Source of the DNA: Ilumatobacter coccineus YM16-304
Lineage (GTDB): Bacteria > Actinomycetota > Acidimicrobiia > Acidimicrobiales > Ilumatobacteraceae
Direction: 5' to 3'
DNA length: 64,000 bases
NCBI RefSeq assembly: GCF_000348785.1
Contig: NC_020520.1
Coordinates: 4,712,001 to 4,776,000, forward strand
Translations under genes and position numbers: made by a program
The notes under the pieces: generated by a model
The model's database searches: none
What the model was told of the DNA's origin: nothing
Seen by the model: the letters and a program-made list of their open reading frames with translations, nothing else
Shown here: positions 47,234-55,187 of the stretch, piece by piece
Numbering within the stretch: position 1 is the first letter of the stretch
How the letters are laid out: the number at the start of each line of letters is the position of its first letter

Positions 47234-48250
47234 TCAGCGACGGCGCTGTTCGGCGGCGAGACCGGGTGACACCCAGCCGACGTCGGCCGGGTTGATGGTG
47301 GTGCCGGGGGCGACGACGGTGTCGATCGCGTCGAGCACATCGTCGTCGAGCACGACGTCGGCGGCGCCGAGTAGATCGGCCAACTGTTCTTCGGTGCGAG
47401 GCCCGATGAGCGCGCAGGTCACGCCGGGATGCTGCACGACGAAGGCCAATGCCATGTGCGTGAGCGGAAGCCCGGCGTCGTCGGCGATCTGCTGGAGCGC
47501 TTCGACGGCGGTGAACTTCGCCTCGTTGCTCCCGTCGAAGTGGTCGGGGTTCGTGTCGGCACGACTGCCCGCCGGCGCCGCCTGATCGCGCCGATACTTG
47601 CCGGTCAGCCAACCGCCCGAGAGCGGACTCCACACCAGCGTGCCCATGCCGTGGCGTCGTACGGCGGGCAGCACCTCACGCTCGATGCCGCGACACAAGA
47701 TCGAGTACGGCGGCTGCTCGGTGTGCGGGCCGACCGCCCCACGGCGACTCGCCGCCCACTGTGCTTCGACGATCTCGTCGGCCGGAAAGGTCGACGTCCC
47801 CCACGCACGGATCTTGCCGGCGCGCACCAGGTCGGTCAGCGCGTCGACGGTCTCGTCGATAGCGGTGTCGGGATCGGGGCGATGCACTTGGTACAGGTCG
47901 ATGTGGTCCACACCGAGACGACGGAGGCTGTCGTCGATGGCGGTCATGATCCAACGACGGCTGTTGCCCCGTCGGTTCGGATCGTCGTGATCGCCGACCG
48001 GATGGTGGAACTTCGTGCACAGCACCACGTCGTCACGACGGCCTGCGATCGCAGCGCCGACGATCGTCTCGTTCTCGCCGGCGCCGTACACGTCGGCCGT
48101 GTCGACGAGGTTCACCCCACCGTCGATCGCCTGGTTGATGATGCGGTGGCACGCCGCCATGTCGGTGTTGCCCCAGGCGCCGAGCACCATGGTGCCGAGG
48201 CCGAAGCGACTGACGTGCATTCCTGTTCGTCCGAGTGGGCGATGTTCCAT
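47234..48250 (-). CDS. Aldo/keto reductase
   Basis: This 338-residue barrel enzyme reduces aldehydes or ketones with NADPH. The catalytic tetrad is visible as Asp in NLVDTADVYGAGENE (with Tyr), Lys in VVLCTKFHHPVG and His in DLYQVHRPDPDT. PYSILCRGIEREVLP and GTLVWSPLSGGWLTGKY are typical of the AKR11/12/YajO-type proteins. ATG 48250 follows AGGAGACCTC. It is the fourth and last gene of the operon that starts with the MR/enolase gene, 16 bases after the amidohydrolase stop. Confidence 0.9.
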   Translation of the reverse strand: MEHRPLGRTGMHVSRFGLGTMVLGAWGNTDMAACHRIINQAIDGGVNLVDTADVYGAGENETIVGAAIAGRRDDVVLCTKFHHPVGDHDDPNRRGNSRRWIMTAIDDSLRRLGVDHIDLYQVHRPDPDTAIDETVDALTDLVRAGKIRAWGTSTFPADEIVEAQWAASRRGAVGPHTEQPPYSILCRGIEREVLPAVRRHGMGTLVWSPLSGGWLTGKYRRDQAAPAGSRADTNPDHFDGSNEAKFTAVEALQQIADDAGLPLTHMALAFVVQHPGVTCALIGPRTEEQLADLLGAADVVLDDDVLDAIDTVVAPGTTINPADVGWVSPGLAAEQRRR

Positions 48251-48266
48251 GAGGTCTCCTGTCGTG

Positions 48267-49664
48267 TCAGCGGGCGTCGTGGTGTGGCCAGCGATGCGGT
48301 GCGGTGATGCCCGCACGGGCGAGCAGCGAGTCGTGTTGCTGCTGCGCCTGTTCGTACAGCGCCGGTTCGTCGACGGTGACGCAACGGCTGTTCTCCACCA
48401 CCATCCGGCCGTCGACCATCACGTCGCGGACGCTCCGGCCGTCGGTGCCCCACACGAGTTCGAGGCCGGGGTCGCGGCGCGGCATCCAGGCGGTGGTCGA
48501 GGTGTCGTGCACCACGATGTCGGCCTGCTTGCCGACTTCGAGCGATCCGATGCGATCGTCCATGCCGATGGCCTTGGCGCCACCGATCGTCGCCATCTCG
48601 AACGCGTCGTGCGCGCCGAACGACATCGTGTCGAGTTGCGCGTCGCGGGCGATGCCGGCAGCCACGGCCGCGGTACGCAGGATGTCGGTGCTGTCGCCGG
48701 CGTTGGCGGCGTCGCAGCCGAGCGCAACGCGGCCGCCGCGTCGAGCGATCTCGCCGTGTCGACCGTGACCGCACACGCCTTGTCCGAGGCGCAGGTACGC
48801 CCACGGGCAGTAGGCGAGCGCGGTGTCGGTGCTGAGCAGCACGTCGATCTCGTCGTCGTCGAGCCACACGCCGTGTGCGATGAGCAGGTGCGGGCCGAGC
48901 ACGCCGAGGTCGTTCAGGTGCACGAGTGGGCGGCGGCCGGTGCGCGCCAGGTACTGCTCGGGGTCGGACGACGTGGGCGACATGTGCATCGTCATCCCGG
49001 TGCCGACGCTGCGCGCCAGATCGGAGGCGCCGGCGAGGAGTTCGTCCGACGCCAGGTTGTGTCCGACGAGGGTGACCCAGCCTTCGATCAACCCGCCCGA
49101 CGGATACTGCGACACGACGTGGCGCTGTCGGTCGAGCACCTCGGCGGCAGGCGCGGCGAAGGGGCCTTCTTCGATGTCCCAACCCCACACGCCGACCGTG
49201 GCACGGATGCCCACTGCGTCGAGCCCGACCGCCACGCGGTCGACGTCGGCGATGGTGCCGGCTTCGACCACGGTGGTGATGCCGTTGCGGACGCAGTCGA
49301 CCGCGGCGACCGTGGCCGACACCTCGTCGTCGTCGGGGCTGTGGGCGCCGTGCAGCGGCACACTCCACTCGAAGATCGATGCACCCGCCGGAAGCAGATC
49401 GGGGATGCAGCCGCGCACCAATGGTCCACCGGTGAGGTGGTGGTGTGCGTTGACCAGGCCGGGCGTGACGATGCAGCCCGTGGCGTCGATCGTCGAGGTG
49501 ATCGTGTCGGCGTGCGCCGCTTCGAGTTCGGAGGTCGATCCGACCGCGATGATGCGATCGGCTTCGACCACGACCGACCCGCCGACGAGCACGTCGCGCT
49601 GCGGGTTCATCGTGACGACATCGCCACCTCGGATGAGGGTGCGGCCGATGCTGGCGGAGCTCAC
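48267..49664 (-). CDS. Amidohydrolase (TRZ/ATZ/deaminase type), paralogue 3
   Basis: This 465-residue enzyme has TPGLVNAHHHLTGGP (HHH about 71-73), MHMSPTSSDPEQYL, IAHGVWLDDDEID, VALGCDAANAGDS with the catalytic Asp, and GSLEVGKQADIVVHD. The GTG at 49664 overlaps the stop of the HD-domain gene (GTGA), so the pair is coupled. It is most like the gene at 38558. Its operon position between a putative oxygenase and a reductase suggests that it cleaves or deaminates an intermediate of a degradation route. Confidence 0.88.
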   Translation of the reverse strand: MSSASIGRTLIRGGDVVTMNPQRDVLVGGSVVVEADRIIAVGSTSELEAAHADTITSTIDATGCIVTPGLVNAHHHLTGGPLVRGCIPDLLPAGASIFEWSVPLHGAHSPDDDEVSATVAAVDCVRNGITTVVEAGTIADVDRVAVGLDAVGIRATVGVWGWDIEEGPFAAPAAEVLDRQRHVVSQYPSGGLIEGWVTLVGHNLASDELLAGASDLARSVGTGMTMHMSPTSSDPEQYLARTGRRPLVHLNDLGVLGPHLLIAHGVWLDDDEIDVLLSTDTALAYCPWAYLRLGQGVCGHGRHGEIARRGGRVALGCDAANAGDSTDILRTAAVAAGIARDAQLDTMSFGAHDAFEMATIGGAKAIGMDDRIGSLEVGKQADIVVHDTSTTAWMPRRDPGLELVWGTDGRSVRDVMVDGRMVVENSRCVTVDEPALYEQAQQQHDSLLARAGITAPHRWPHHDAR

Positions 49665-50254
49665 CCGCGGCGCGGCGGAGCGGAGAAGATCTCGCGCACC
49701 ATCGGCTCGAAGTGCTCGAGCGGGAACGTGTCGTAGTCGGGATCGAACGCCTCTTGATCCCAGACGTCGACGAACTCTTCGGCCGCCTCGTAGAACTCGT
49801 GACCGACGTGCTTGCGGCGCATCTCGGGGTCGAGCCCGATGCGGCCGTAGTAGTGGCGGCCTTGGAAGTCCTGGTGGTACTTGACGATCCAGTACGCCTT
49901 CTCGCTGACCCACGGGCGGATCATCTCGGCACCGACGGCCGGGTGGTTGGCGTTGCTGAGGATCTTGCCGATGTCGTGGCACAGCGCGGTGACGATCATC
50001 TCGGTGTCGGCGCCGGCGCGTTCGGCACGGGTGGCCGTCTGCAACGAGTGCTCGAGCTGGTTGACCGCGAAGCCCTGGACGTAGCCCTCGAGCGTGCGCA
50101 ACATCGAGAGGATGCGGTCGGGGACCTTCGTCAGGTCTTCGTCGAGGTGACCTTCGATGTAGGTCATGTAGTCGGCGCTGAAGTCGGCCATCGCCGTGCC
50201 GATCTCGCCGTCGTATTCGGCGGGATTGTCGGTGGTGTTCTCCGTGGTGGTCAT
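49661..50254 (-). CDS. HD-domain protein, candidate PhnZ/MIOX-like mixed-valence diiron oxygenase
   Basis: This 197-residue cytoplasmic protein has the six-ligand pattern H69, H93-D94, H104, H127 and D163 or D166. VNQLEHSLQTATRAE around H69 is the segment that in PhnZ-type oxygenases includes the Gln-Leu-Glu-His ligand region, and LCHDIGKI is the HD pair 24 residues later, the same spacing as in PhnZ. Two-iron HD oxygenases cleave C-P or C-C bonds, whereas ordinary HD proteins are phosphohydrolases. Seen: motifs and spacing. Inferred: oxygenase rather than nucleotidase. It lies between MR/enolase and amidohydrolase genes. Confidence 0.7.
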   Translation of the reverse strand: MTTTENTTDNPAEYDGEIGTAMADFSADYMTYIEGHLDEDLTKVPDRILSMLRTLEGYVQGFAVNQLEHSLQTATRAERAGADTEMIVTALCHDIGKILSNANHPAVGAEMIRPWVSEKAYWIVKYHQDFQGRHYYGRIGLDPEMRRKHVGHEFYEAAEEFVDVWDQEAFDPDYDTFPLEHFEPMVREIFSAPPRRG

Positions 50255-50314
50255 CTGCTTGCTCCCTAGTGGTAGAAGGTGTGCTGTTTGGGTGTCACGT
50301 TCTGGATGTCGCGT

Positions 50315-51481
50315 TCAGCGGTCGCCGACGAAGCGGTCGGGCAGGCCACCCGTGGTGCCCGCGGCGCGGGCGCCAGGCGCTTCGTACGGATGAGCGGCGA
50401 CGGCGGCTTCGTCGAGATCGACGCCGAGGCCGGGGCCATCGGGAATGGCGAGATGGCCGTCGGTGATGGCGGAGAGCCCGAGGTCGGCACCGGTGCCGAA
50501 GGTCTTCCACACCGGCAGCAGCGTCGGCGGAAATTCGATGGCGCGGATCGCCGACACCGTGGCGGCGAGGTGCAGGTTCGCCGCGAGCGAGATCGGGCCG
50601 GCACACACGTGCGGCACGACACGCACGCCGAACGACGCGGCGCTGGCTGCCATGTCTCGCGCTGCGCTCAGGCCGCCGGCGGTCGACGCATCGGGCTGCA
50701 GGATGTTGAGTCGACCCCGGCGCATTGACTCGATGGCCTCGTCGTTGCCGAACAGGTGCTCGCCGTAGGCGATGGCCACCGGTGACCGGCGCACGAGTTC
50801 TTCGATGCCTGCGTGGGCGCCCTGCGGCAGCGGCTCTTCGAGCCAGCGCACGTCGAGGTCGGCGAGCGCGTGCGCGAGTTCGAGCGCGGTCGACAGCGTG
50901 TAGGTCTCACTGCCGTCGACCATCATCTCGATGCCGTCGCCGAGCAGCGCCTTGAGTTCGGTCATGGTGGCGATGTCGTCGCGCCACTCGGGACCGGTGC
51001 GAACCTTCACCATCCGCACACCCGCCTCGAGGAACGGCCGCAGCTTCTCGGCGTGGAACGCCGCCGGCCCTTCTTCGAGGAAGCCCGACGAGGCATAGAC
51101 CTCGATCGAGTCGCGGACTCGGCCGATCTGCGAACTCACGGAGCGACCATTCGACTTGGCGAGGAGGTCCCACATGGCGATCTCGAGTGCACTGCGAGCC
51201 TGCGGGCCGACCCACTGGTCGCCGAGTCGACGACGGGTGAACAGCCGCATCCGATCGGCGAGTGGACCGACCGCCTCGAGTTCTTCACCGATCAGCAGCG
51301 GGGCGAGCACGTCGTCGATCACGGTGGCCAACACCGATGCGTACGAGCAGCCGTAGCTGTCGCAGGCTTCGCCGTAGCCGACGAGTCCGTTGTCGCCTTC
51401 GACGCGCACGAAGAGGAACGACATCCGTTCGCGGTCGGTGCCGAACGTGACCGGAAGTGCGGTGATGGCGTGAATACGAAT
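50315..51481 (-). CDS. Mandelate racemase/muconate-lactonising (enolase superfamily) enzyme
   Basis: This protein is about 388 residues. The enolase-superfamily barrel has Lys in MVKVRTGPEW (KxR rather than KxK), metal ligands Asp in MMVDGSETY, Glu in WLEEPLPQ and Glu in IAYGEHLFG, the Asp in LQPDASTAGG and His in VVPHVCAGPI. These enzymes abstract a proton next to a carboxylate, giving racemisation or dehydration. The first residues match the family when translation begins with ATT (51479-51481): RIHAITALPVTFG. AGGGGGG lies seven bases upstream. The alternative is GTG 51520, which is next to the operator. It is the first gene of a four-gene operon. Confidence 0.85.
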   Translation of the reverse strand: MRIHAITALPVTFGTDRERMSFLFVRVEGDNGLVGYGEACDSYGCSYASVLATVIDDVLAPLLIGEELEAVGPLADRMRLFTRRRLGDQWVGPQARSALEIAMWDLLAKSNGRSVSSQIGRVRDSIEVYASSGFLEEGPAAFHAEKLRPFLEAGVRMVKVRTGPEWRDDIATMTELKALLGDGIEMMVDGSETYTLSTALELAHALADLDVRWLEEPLPQGAHAGIEELVRRSPVAIAYGEHLFGNDEAIESMRRGRLNILQPDASTAGGLSAARDMAASAASFGVRVVPHVCAGPISLAANLHLAATVSAIRAIEFPPTLLPVWKTFGTGADLGLSAITDGHLAIPDGPGLGVDLDEAAVAAHPYEAPGARAAGTTGGLPDRFVGDR

Positions 51482-51495
51482 GACGGTTCCCCCCT
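51479..51495 (-). promoter_or_regulatory. Ribosome-binding site pointing to an ATT start codon
   Basis: On the minus strand AGGGGGG (51489-51495) is seven bases before ATT (51479-51481). No ATG or GTG is in the right place in this frame; the next GTG is 39 bases further upstream and has no comparable ribosome-binding sequence. ATT is a rare but known start codon. Confidence 0.55.
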
Positions 51496-51523
51496 GAGTT
51501 GCTGGTGAGCCTGAACTCACCCC

Positions 51524-51542
51524 TGGACTGATGGTCAGACCA
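51524..51542. promoter_or_regulatory. Putative operator, site B
   Basis: TGGACTGA-TGG-TCAGACCA, an inverted repeat with one mismatch, lies between the divergent MR/enolase operon and a VOC gene. It nearly equals site C at 58034 and shares one half with site A at 43713. On the minus strand TACTAT sits six bases upstream of the repeat as a -10 candidate; TATAGT faces the VOC gene on the plus strand. Confidence 0.65.
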
Positions 51543-51560
51543 ATCTCTATAGTAGGCGAC

Positions 51561-52016
51561 ATGAACCGACCACCGCAATCACTTCTCACCCACATCGCGC
51601 TGCCGGTGCGTGACCTCGCCGCCACGCTCGCGTTCTACGAGAAGTACACGACGCTGGTCAACATCCACGAGCGTCACGACCCCGAGACCGACCTCCGCAC
51701 GGCGTGGCTCGCGAACGAGTCCGACGTGGCCGACTCCGAGGTGGCCCGGTTCGTCATCGTGCTCATCGAAGGCAAACTGCCCACCGCCATCACCGGCGAC
51801 ATCAAGGAGGAGTACGGCTTCCTCACCTCGATCAGCCACCTCGGCATCTCGTGCAACACCCGCGAAGAGGTCGACGAGATCGCGGCCATGGCCAAGGAGG
51901 AGGGCAACCTGCTGCTCGGGCCGATGTACCGCAACGAAGTGGTCGGCTACATCTGCATCGTCACCGACCCCGACGGCAACAACATCGAGTTCTCCGTCGA
52001 ACAAGTCCTCGGCTGA
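51561..52016 (+). CDS. VOC family protein (glyoxalase-like)
   Basis: This 151-residue protein has HIALPVRDLAATLAFYEKYT at the start and YICIVTDPDGNNIEFSVEQV at the end, both standard VOC elements; the metal-type residues His in the first strand and Glu in IEFS are present. ATG 51561 is chosen because the alternative at 51531 falls inside the operator. The gene is divergent from the MR/enolase operon and convergent with the TauD gene, with 18 bases between stops. It may isomerise or cleave a pathway intermediate. Confidence 0.85.
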   Translation: MNRPPQSLLTHIALPVRDLAATLAFYEKYTTLVNIHERHDPETDLRTAWLANESDVADSEVARFVIVLIEGKLPTAITGDIKEEYGFLTSISHLGISCNTREEVDEIAAMAKEEGNLLLGPMYRNEVVGYICIVTDPDGNNIEFSVEQVLG

Positions 52017-52034
52017 CGCGAGCGTCACGTTCGG

Positions 52035-53051
52035 TCAGGTCGCGATCGAGCGCGACACGAAGCCGACGTCGCGGAACACACCGGGCAACCCGATGTCGTC
52101 GCGGTACACCAGCCACATCCGCAGCAGTTCGCGTCTGCGGCTCGGCTCGGGCCAGTCGACGTACTCGGTGCGGGCGTGCATGATCTTCGTGTTGTCGAGG
52201 AACTGGATGTCGCCCGGCTGGAAGTTCATGTCGAGCGCCATGCCGGGTGACCTGGTCACCTCGTCGAACAGGTCGAGCACGGCCACCTGATCGGTGGTGA
52301 GCGGCGCGACGTCGGGCGATTCGATCGGTGCGAGTTCGGTGTACTTGCGGCCGTACCGGGTGAACAGTGAGCCACCCGTGGCGAGTGCACAGATCGGCGT
52401 GTGGGTGACGCTGCCGTCGACCGGGTTGACGATCGGCCACGGCTCGTGCAGCAGCGCGGCGAGGTCGGGGCGGCGACGGACGATCTCGTCGTGCACCGCC
52501 GTCGACGACACGATCGTGCTGGTGCCACCTTCCATCGCCGGCCGCAAGCAGTAGAGCGCCACCACGTCCGACGAGTCGGTGTGGTAGTCGAGATCCGCGT
52601 TGGTCTCGTAGGCCCGCACGCCGAACTCGTCGAAGCTCTTGCCCTGGTCGCGGACGTGGATCAACACGTCGCGCGCGGCGTTCTGATGCAGCGGAGCGCC
52701 GACGTGCACACCGATCATCCAGGCGAGCACCTGGTGTTCGACGTCGTCGAGGTCGGCGACCGGCAAGCCGCGGACGAGCGCGAATCCTCGGCCGTCGACC
52801 AGCGCGGCGCGGATGCCTGCGGCGAGTTCGGCGACCGGGGCGAGGTCGACATCGGCTCGACCGATGTCGGGCAGACCTCGCTCGCCGTCACGGATCGACG
52901 CGGCGAGGCCACGTGCGTGCTCGATCACGAGATCGACGTCGTCGAGACGATGGATCCAGTCGTGGTCGGCAGCGATCTGCTCGCCGACCCAGGCCGCGGC
53001 ACCGCCCACCACCTCGGGAGGACGAGGTGAGGGCGGCCGGGGTGAGGTCAC
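52035..53051 (-). CDS. TauD/TfdA-family Fe(II)/2-oxoglutarate dioxygenase, second paralogue
   Basis: This 338-residue enzyme has the facial triad HTDSSD (LDYHTDSSDVV, about 185-190) and the distal His in FLDNTKIMHARTEY, with RRRELLRMWLVY near the end for 2-oxoglutarate. It shares the HVRDQGK stretch with the paralogue at 1934. The GTG at 53051 is eight bases after the permease stop, so it is the last gene of the BMP transporter operon. This suggests that the imported compound is the substrate, or a precursor of it. Confidence 0.88.
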   Translation of the reverse strand: MTSPRPPSPRPPEVVGGAAAWVGEQIAADHDWIHRLDDVDLVIEHARGLAASIRDGERGLPDIGRADVDLAPVAELAAGIRAALVDGRGFALVRGLPVADLDDVEHQVLAWMIGVHVGAPLHQNAARDVLIHVRDQGKSFDEFGVRAYETNADLDYHTDSSDVVALYCLRPAMEGGTSTIVSSTAVHDEIVRRRPDLAALLHEPWPIVNPVDGSVTHTPICALATGGSLFTRYGRKYTELAPIESPDVAPLTTDQVAVLDLFDEVTRSPGMALDMNFQPGDIQFLDNTKIMHARTEYVDWPEPSRRRELLRMWLVYRDDIGLPGVFRDVGFVSRSIAT

Positions 53052-53059
53052 GGCTCCTG

Positions 53060-54004
53060 CTACTTGAGGCCGCGTACGAAGGGTTGTGCCAGCGCAGCGG
53101 GTGCACGCACTCGGCTGGCGAAGAGCGTCATCGCCAACACCGTGACCAGGAACGGCAGGGAGGCCAGCAGGTCGCCGCTCAACTCGTGGCCGAGTGCCGG
53201 CAGCGACAGGCGGAACGAGAGCACGATGCCGAACAGCAGGCACCCGGCGAGCGTGCCGCGCAGCGTCCAGCCACCGAAGATCACCGTGGCCAGCGCGATG
53301 AAGCCGCGCCCGCCGACGAGTGAGTCTTCGAACTGTCCGACCGCGGCGAGCATGAGGTAGGCACCGCCGATGCCCGACGTGCAACCGACCACGTAGATGC
53401 CCTGACGGCGACGCTTGTTGACGTCGATGCCCGACACGTCGGCGGCCTGCGGGTCTTCGCCGCTCGCCCGGAGCTCGAGGCCCCAGCGGGTGCGGTACAC
53501 ACTCCACCAGCACAGCAGACCGACCGGCAGGATCAGGTAGAAGATCCACGACCGGTCGAACAACGCTTCGCCGACGAGTGGGATGTCGGCCAGCAGCGGG
53601 ATCCGCTGCGAGCCGGCGCGATGACCGCCCGGGTCGATCTCGGAGTCGAGGAAGCTCGCCAGTCCCAACACCAGGATGTTCAGCGTCAAGCCGACCACGA
53701 ACTGGTTCGCGGTGAGCCGGTGACTCATGTTCGCCTGGATCAGCGACACGCCGACGCCGGCGAGTGCCGCCATCGCCACCGCCGCGATCTCGTTGGAGGT
53801 GATCTCGTAGCCGACCGCGGCGGCGAAGGCGCCGCTCAGCAGCATGCCTTCGACCGAGATGTTCAAGGTGCCCGACCGCTCGGCCACCCATTCGCCCGTT
53901 GCCCCGAACGCGAGGAACACCGCGAACGTCAACGCGTTGATGTACGCGGTCTCCGACGAGATGACGTCGACGACTGCACTGAAGAAATCGCCCATGTCAG
54001 ACAC
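53060..54004 (-). CDS. ABC transporter permease (NupQ/YufQ-like)
   Basis: This 314-residue membrane protein is of the BPD_transp_2 family used with BMP-type binding proteins. It has about eight helices and the EAA-like TGEWVAERSGTLNISVEGMLL, ANQFVVGLTLNILVLG, and a cytoplasmic RASGEDPQAADVSGIDV loop that contacts the ATPase. Its start overlaps the preceding permease stop by eight bases. Second membrane subunit of an importer for nucleosides or similar small polar molecules. Confidence 0.9.
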   Translation of the reverse strand: MSDMGDFFSAVVDVISSETAYINALTFAVFLAFGATGEWVAERSGTLNISVEGMLLSGAFAAAVGYEITSNEIAAVAMAALAGVGVSLIQANMSHRLTANQFVVGLTLNILVLGLASFLDSEIDPGGHRAGSQRIPLLADIPLVGEALFDRSWIFYLILPVGLLCWWSVYRTRWGLELRASGEDPQAADVSGIDVNKRRRQGIYVVGCTSGIGGAYLMLAAVGQFEDSLVGGRGFIALATVIFGGWTLRGTLAGCLLFGIVLSFRLSLPALGHELSGDLLASLPFLVTVLAMTLFASRVRAPAALAQPFVRGLK

Positions 54005-55187
54005 GACCTCTCGCGACGGCCAACGCGCGTCGTCGGTTGCGAAGGAAGATCAGCGCCGGTGGGATCAGCAGGGCGAGCACGAGGAGCCCCTCGACCACGT
54101 TGGTGATACGCCGTTCGACGCCGGTGGCGGCCACGAAACCCGACCCCGACCGGAGTCCGGCGAAGACGATCGCAGCACCGATGGCGGCCACCGCCTTCTG
54201 TCGAGCGACGAGCGCGACGAGCAGCCCGGTCCAGCCGATGTTGGCCGGGAAGCCGGGGACGAGGGTGTAGTTGCCGAAGTCTCCGCCGGCCAGCATCGCC
54301 GCGCCCGCGAGCCCGGCGAACCCGCCTGACACGAGCAGTGCGGTGCCGCCGTAGCGAGCCTCGCCGGCACCGGCACGGCGAGCCGTGCGTGGGTTGGCGC
54401 CGAGCATCCGCAGGCGGAAACCGAACACGGTGCGAGCCAGGAACACGGCCATGCCGATGGCGAGCAGCACGGCGAGGAACGCCGAGATCGGGAACTCGTT
54501 GCCGAACCACGTGACGCGCGGGATGCGGCGATCGTCGGCGAGTTGCTCACTGACCTGCTGACGGTTGGCGCGACCTTCGGCCGGAGCGAGCAACAGCGAC
54601 TGGTTCTTGAGGCCGTAGCCGACGAGTTGCGCGCCGATGGTGACGAGCAGCAAGGTGGTCAGCACTTCGGGAACCTTGCGCCAGTAGCGCAGGAGCGCGG
54701 CGATCCCGGCCCAGGCCGCACCACCGATCGCACCGGCGACGAGCGCCGCCACGATCACGATCGGGCCCGGCCCGGCGAGTTCGACGCCCACGTAGGTGGC
54801 GGCCGCCGCACCGATGAACACCTGGCCCTCCTGGCCGATGTTGACCAGGCCGGCGGTCGAGCTCACGATCGTGCCGAGTGCGACGATGAGCAGTGGGATG
54901 GCAACGCCGATCGTCGTGCCGATGCGGCCGGGTTTGCGGATGCTGCCGTCGAGGAGTGCGTTGAACACCTCGCTCCACGAGCCTCCGGTCGACTCGACGA
55001 GTACCGCCGAGATGAGCAACGCACAGAACACCGAGATGACGTACAGCGTCACGATCTCGATGCCGGCGCGACTCCGGTCGGCGAACCTGGCACTCGCCAG
55101 GTCGGTGGCACCGGGGCCTTGTGCGTCGCCGCTGGCTTCGGCGACGGCGTCGTCGACGCTCGCGGCGTCGGGCGCGATGTCGGTCAT
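53997..55187 (-). CDS. ABC transporter permease (NupP/YufP-like)
   Basis: This 396-residue protein has a long acidic/Ala-rich N-terminal tail (about 1-40), then around ten helices. SSTAGLVNIGQEGQVFIGAA and the coupling segment RMLGANPRTARRAGAGEARYGG are characteristic of the first permease of BMP-type transporters. It overlaps both neighbours (four bases with the ATPase gene, eight with the second permease gene). Integral membrane protein, importer. Confidence 0.9.
   Translation of the reverse strand: MTDIAPDAASVDDAVAEASGDAQGPGATDLASARFADRSRAGIEIVTLYVISVFCALLISAVLVESTGGSWSEVFNALLDGSIRKPGRIGTTIGVAIPLLIVALGTIVSSTAGLVNIGQEGQVFIGAAAATYVGVELAGPGPIVIVAALVAGAIGGAAWAGIAALLRYWRKVPEVLTTLLLVTIGAQLVGYGLKNQSLLLAPAEGRANRQQVSEQLADDRRIPRVTWFGNEFPISAFLAVLLAIGMAVFLARTVFGFRLRMLGANPRTARRAGAGEARYGGTALLVSGGFAGLAGAAMLAGGDFGNYTLVPGFPANIGWTGLLVALVARQKAVAAIGAAIVFAGLRSGSGFVAATGVERRITNVVEGLLVLALLIPPALIFLRNRRRALAVARGRV

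Noticed and set aside
51531-51560. Earlier start of the VOC protein at 51531
   Set aside because: The ATG is part of the putative operator and lies upstream of the TATAGT -10 candidate; 51561 gives the family-like N-terminus.
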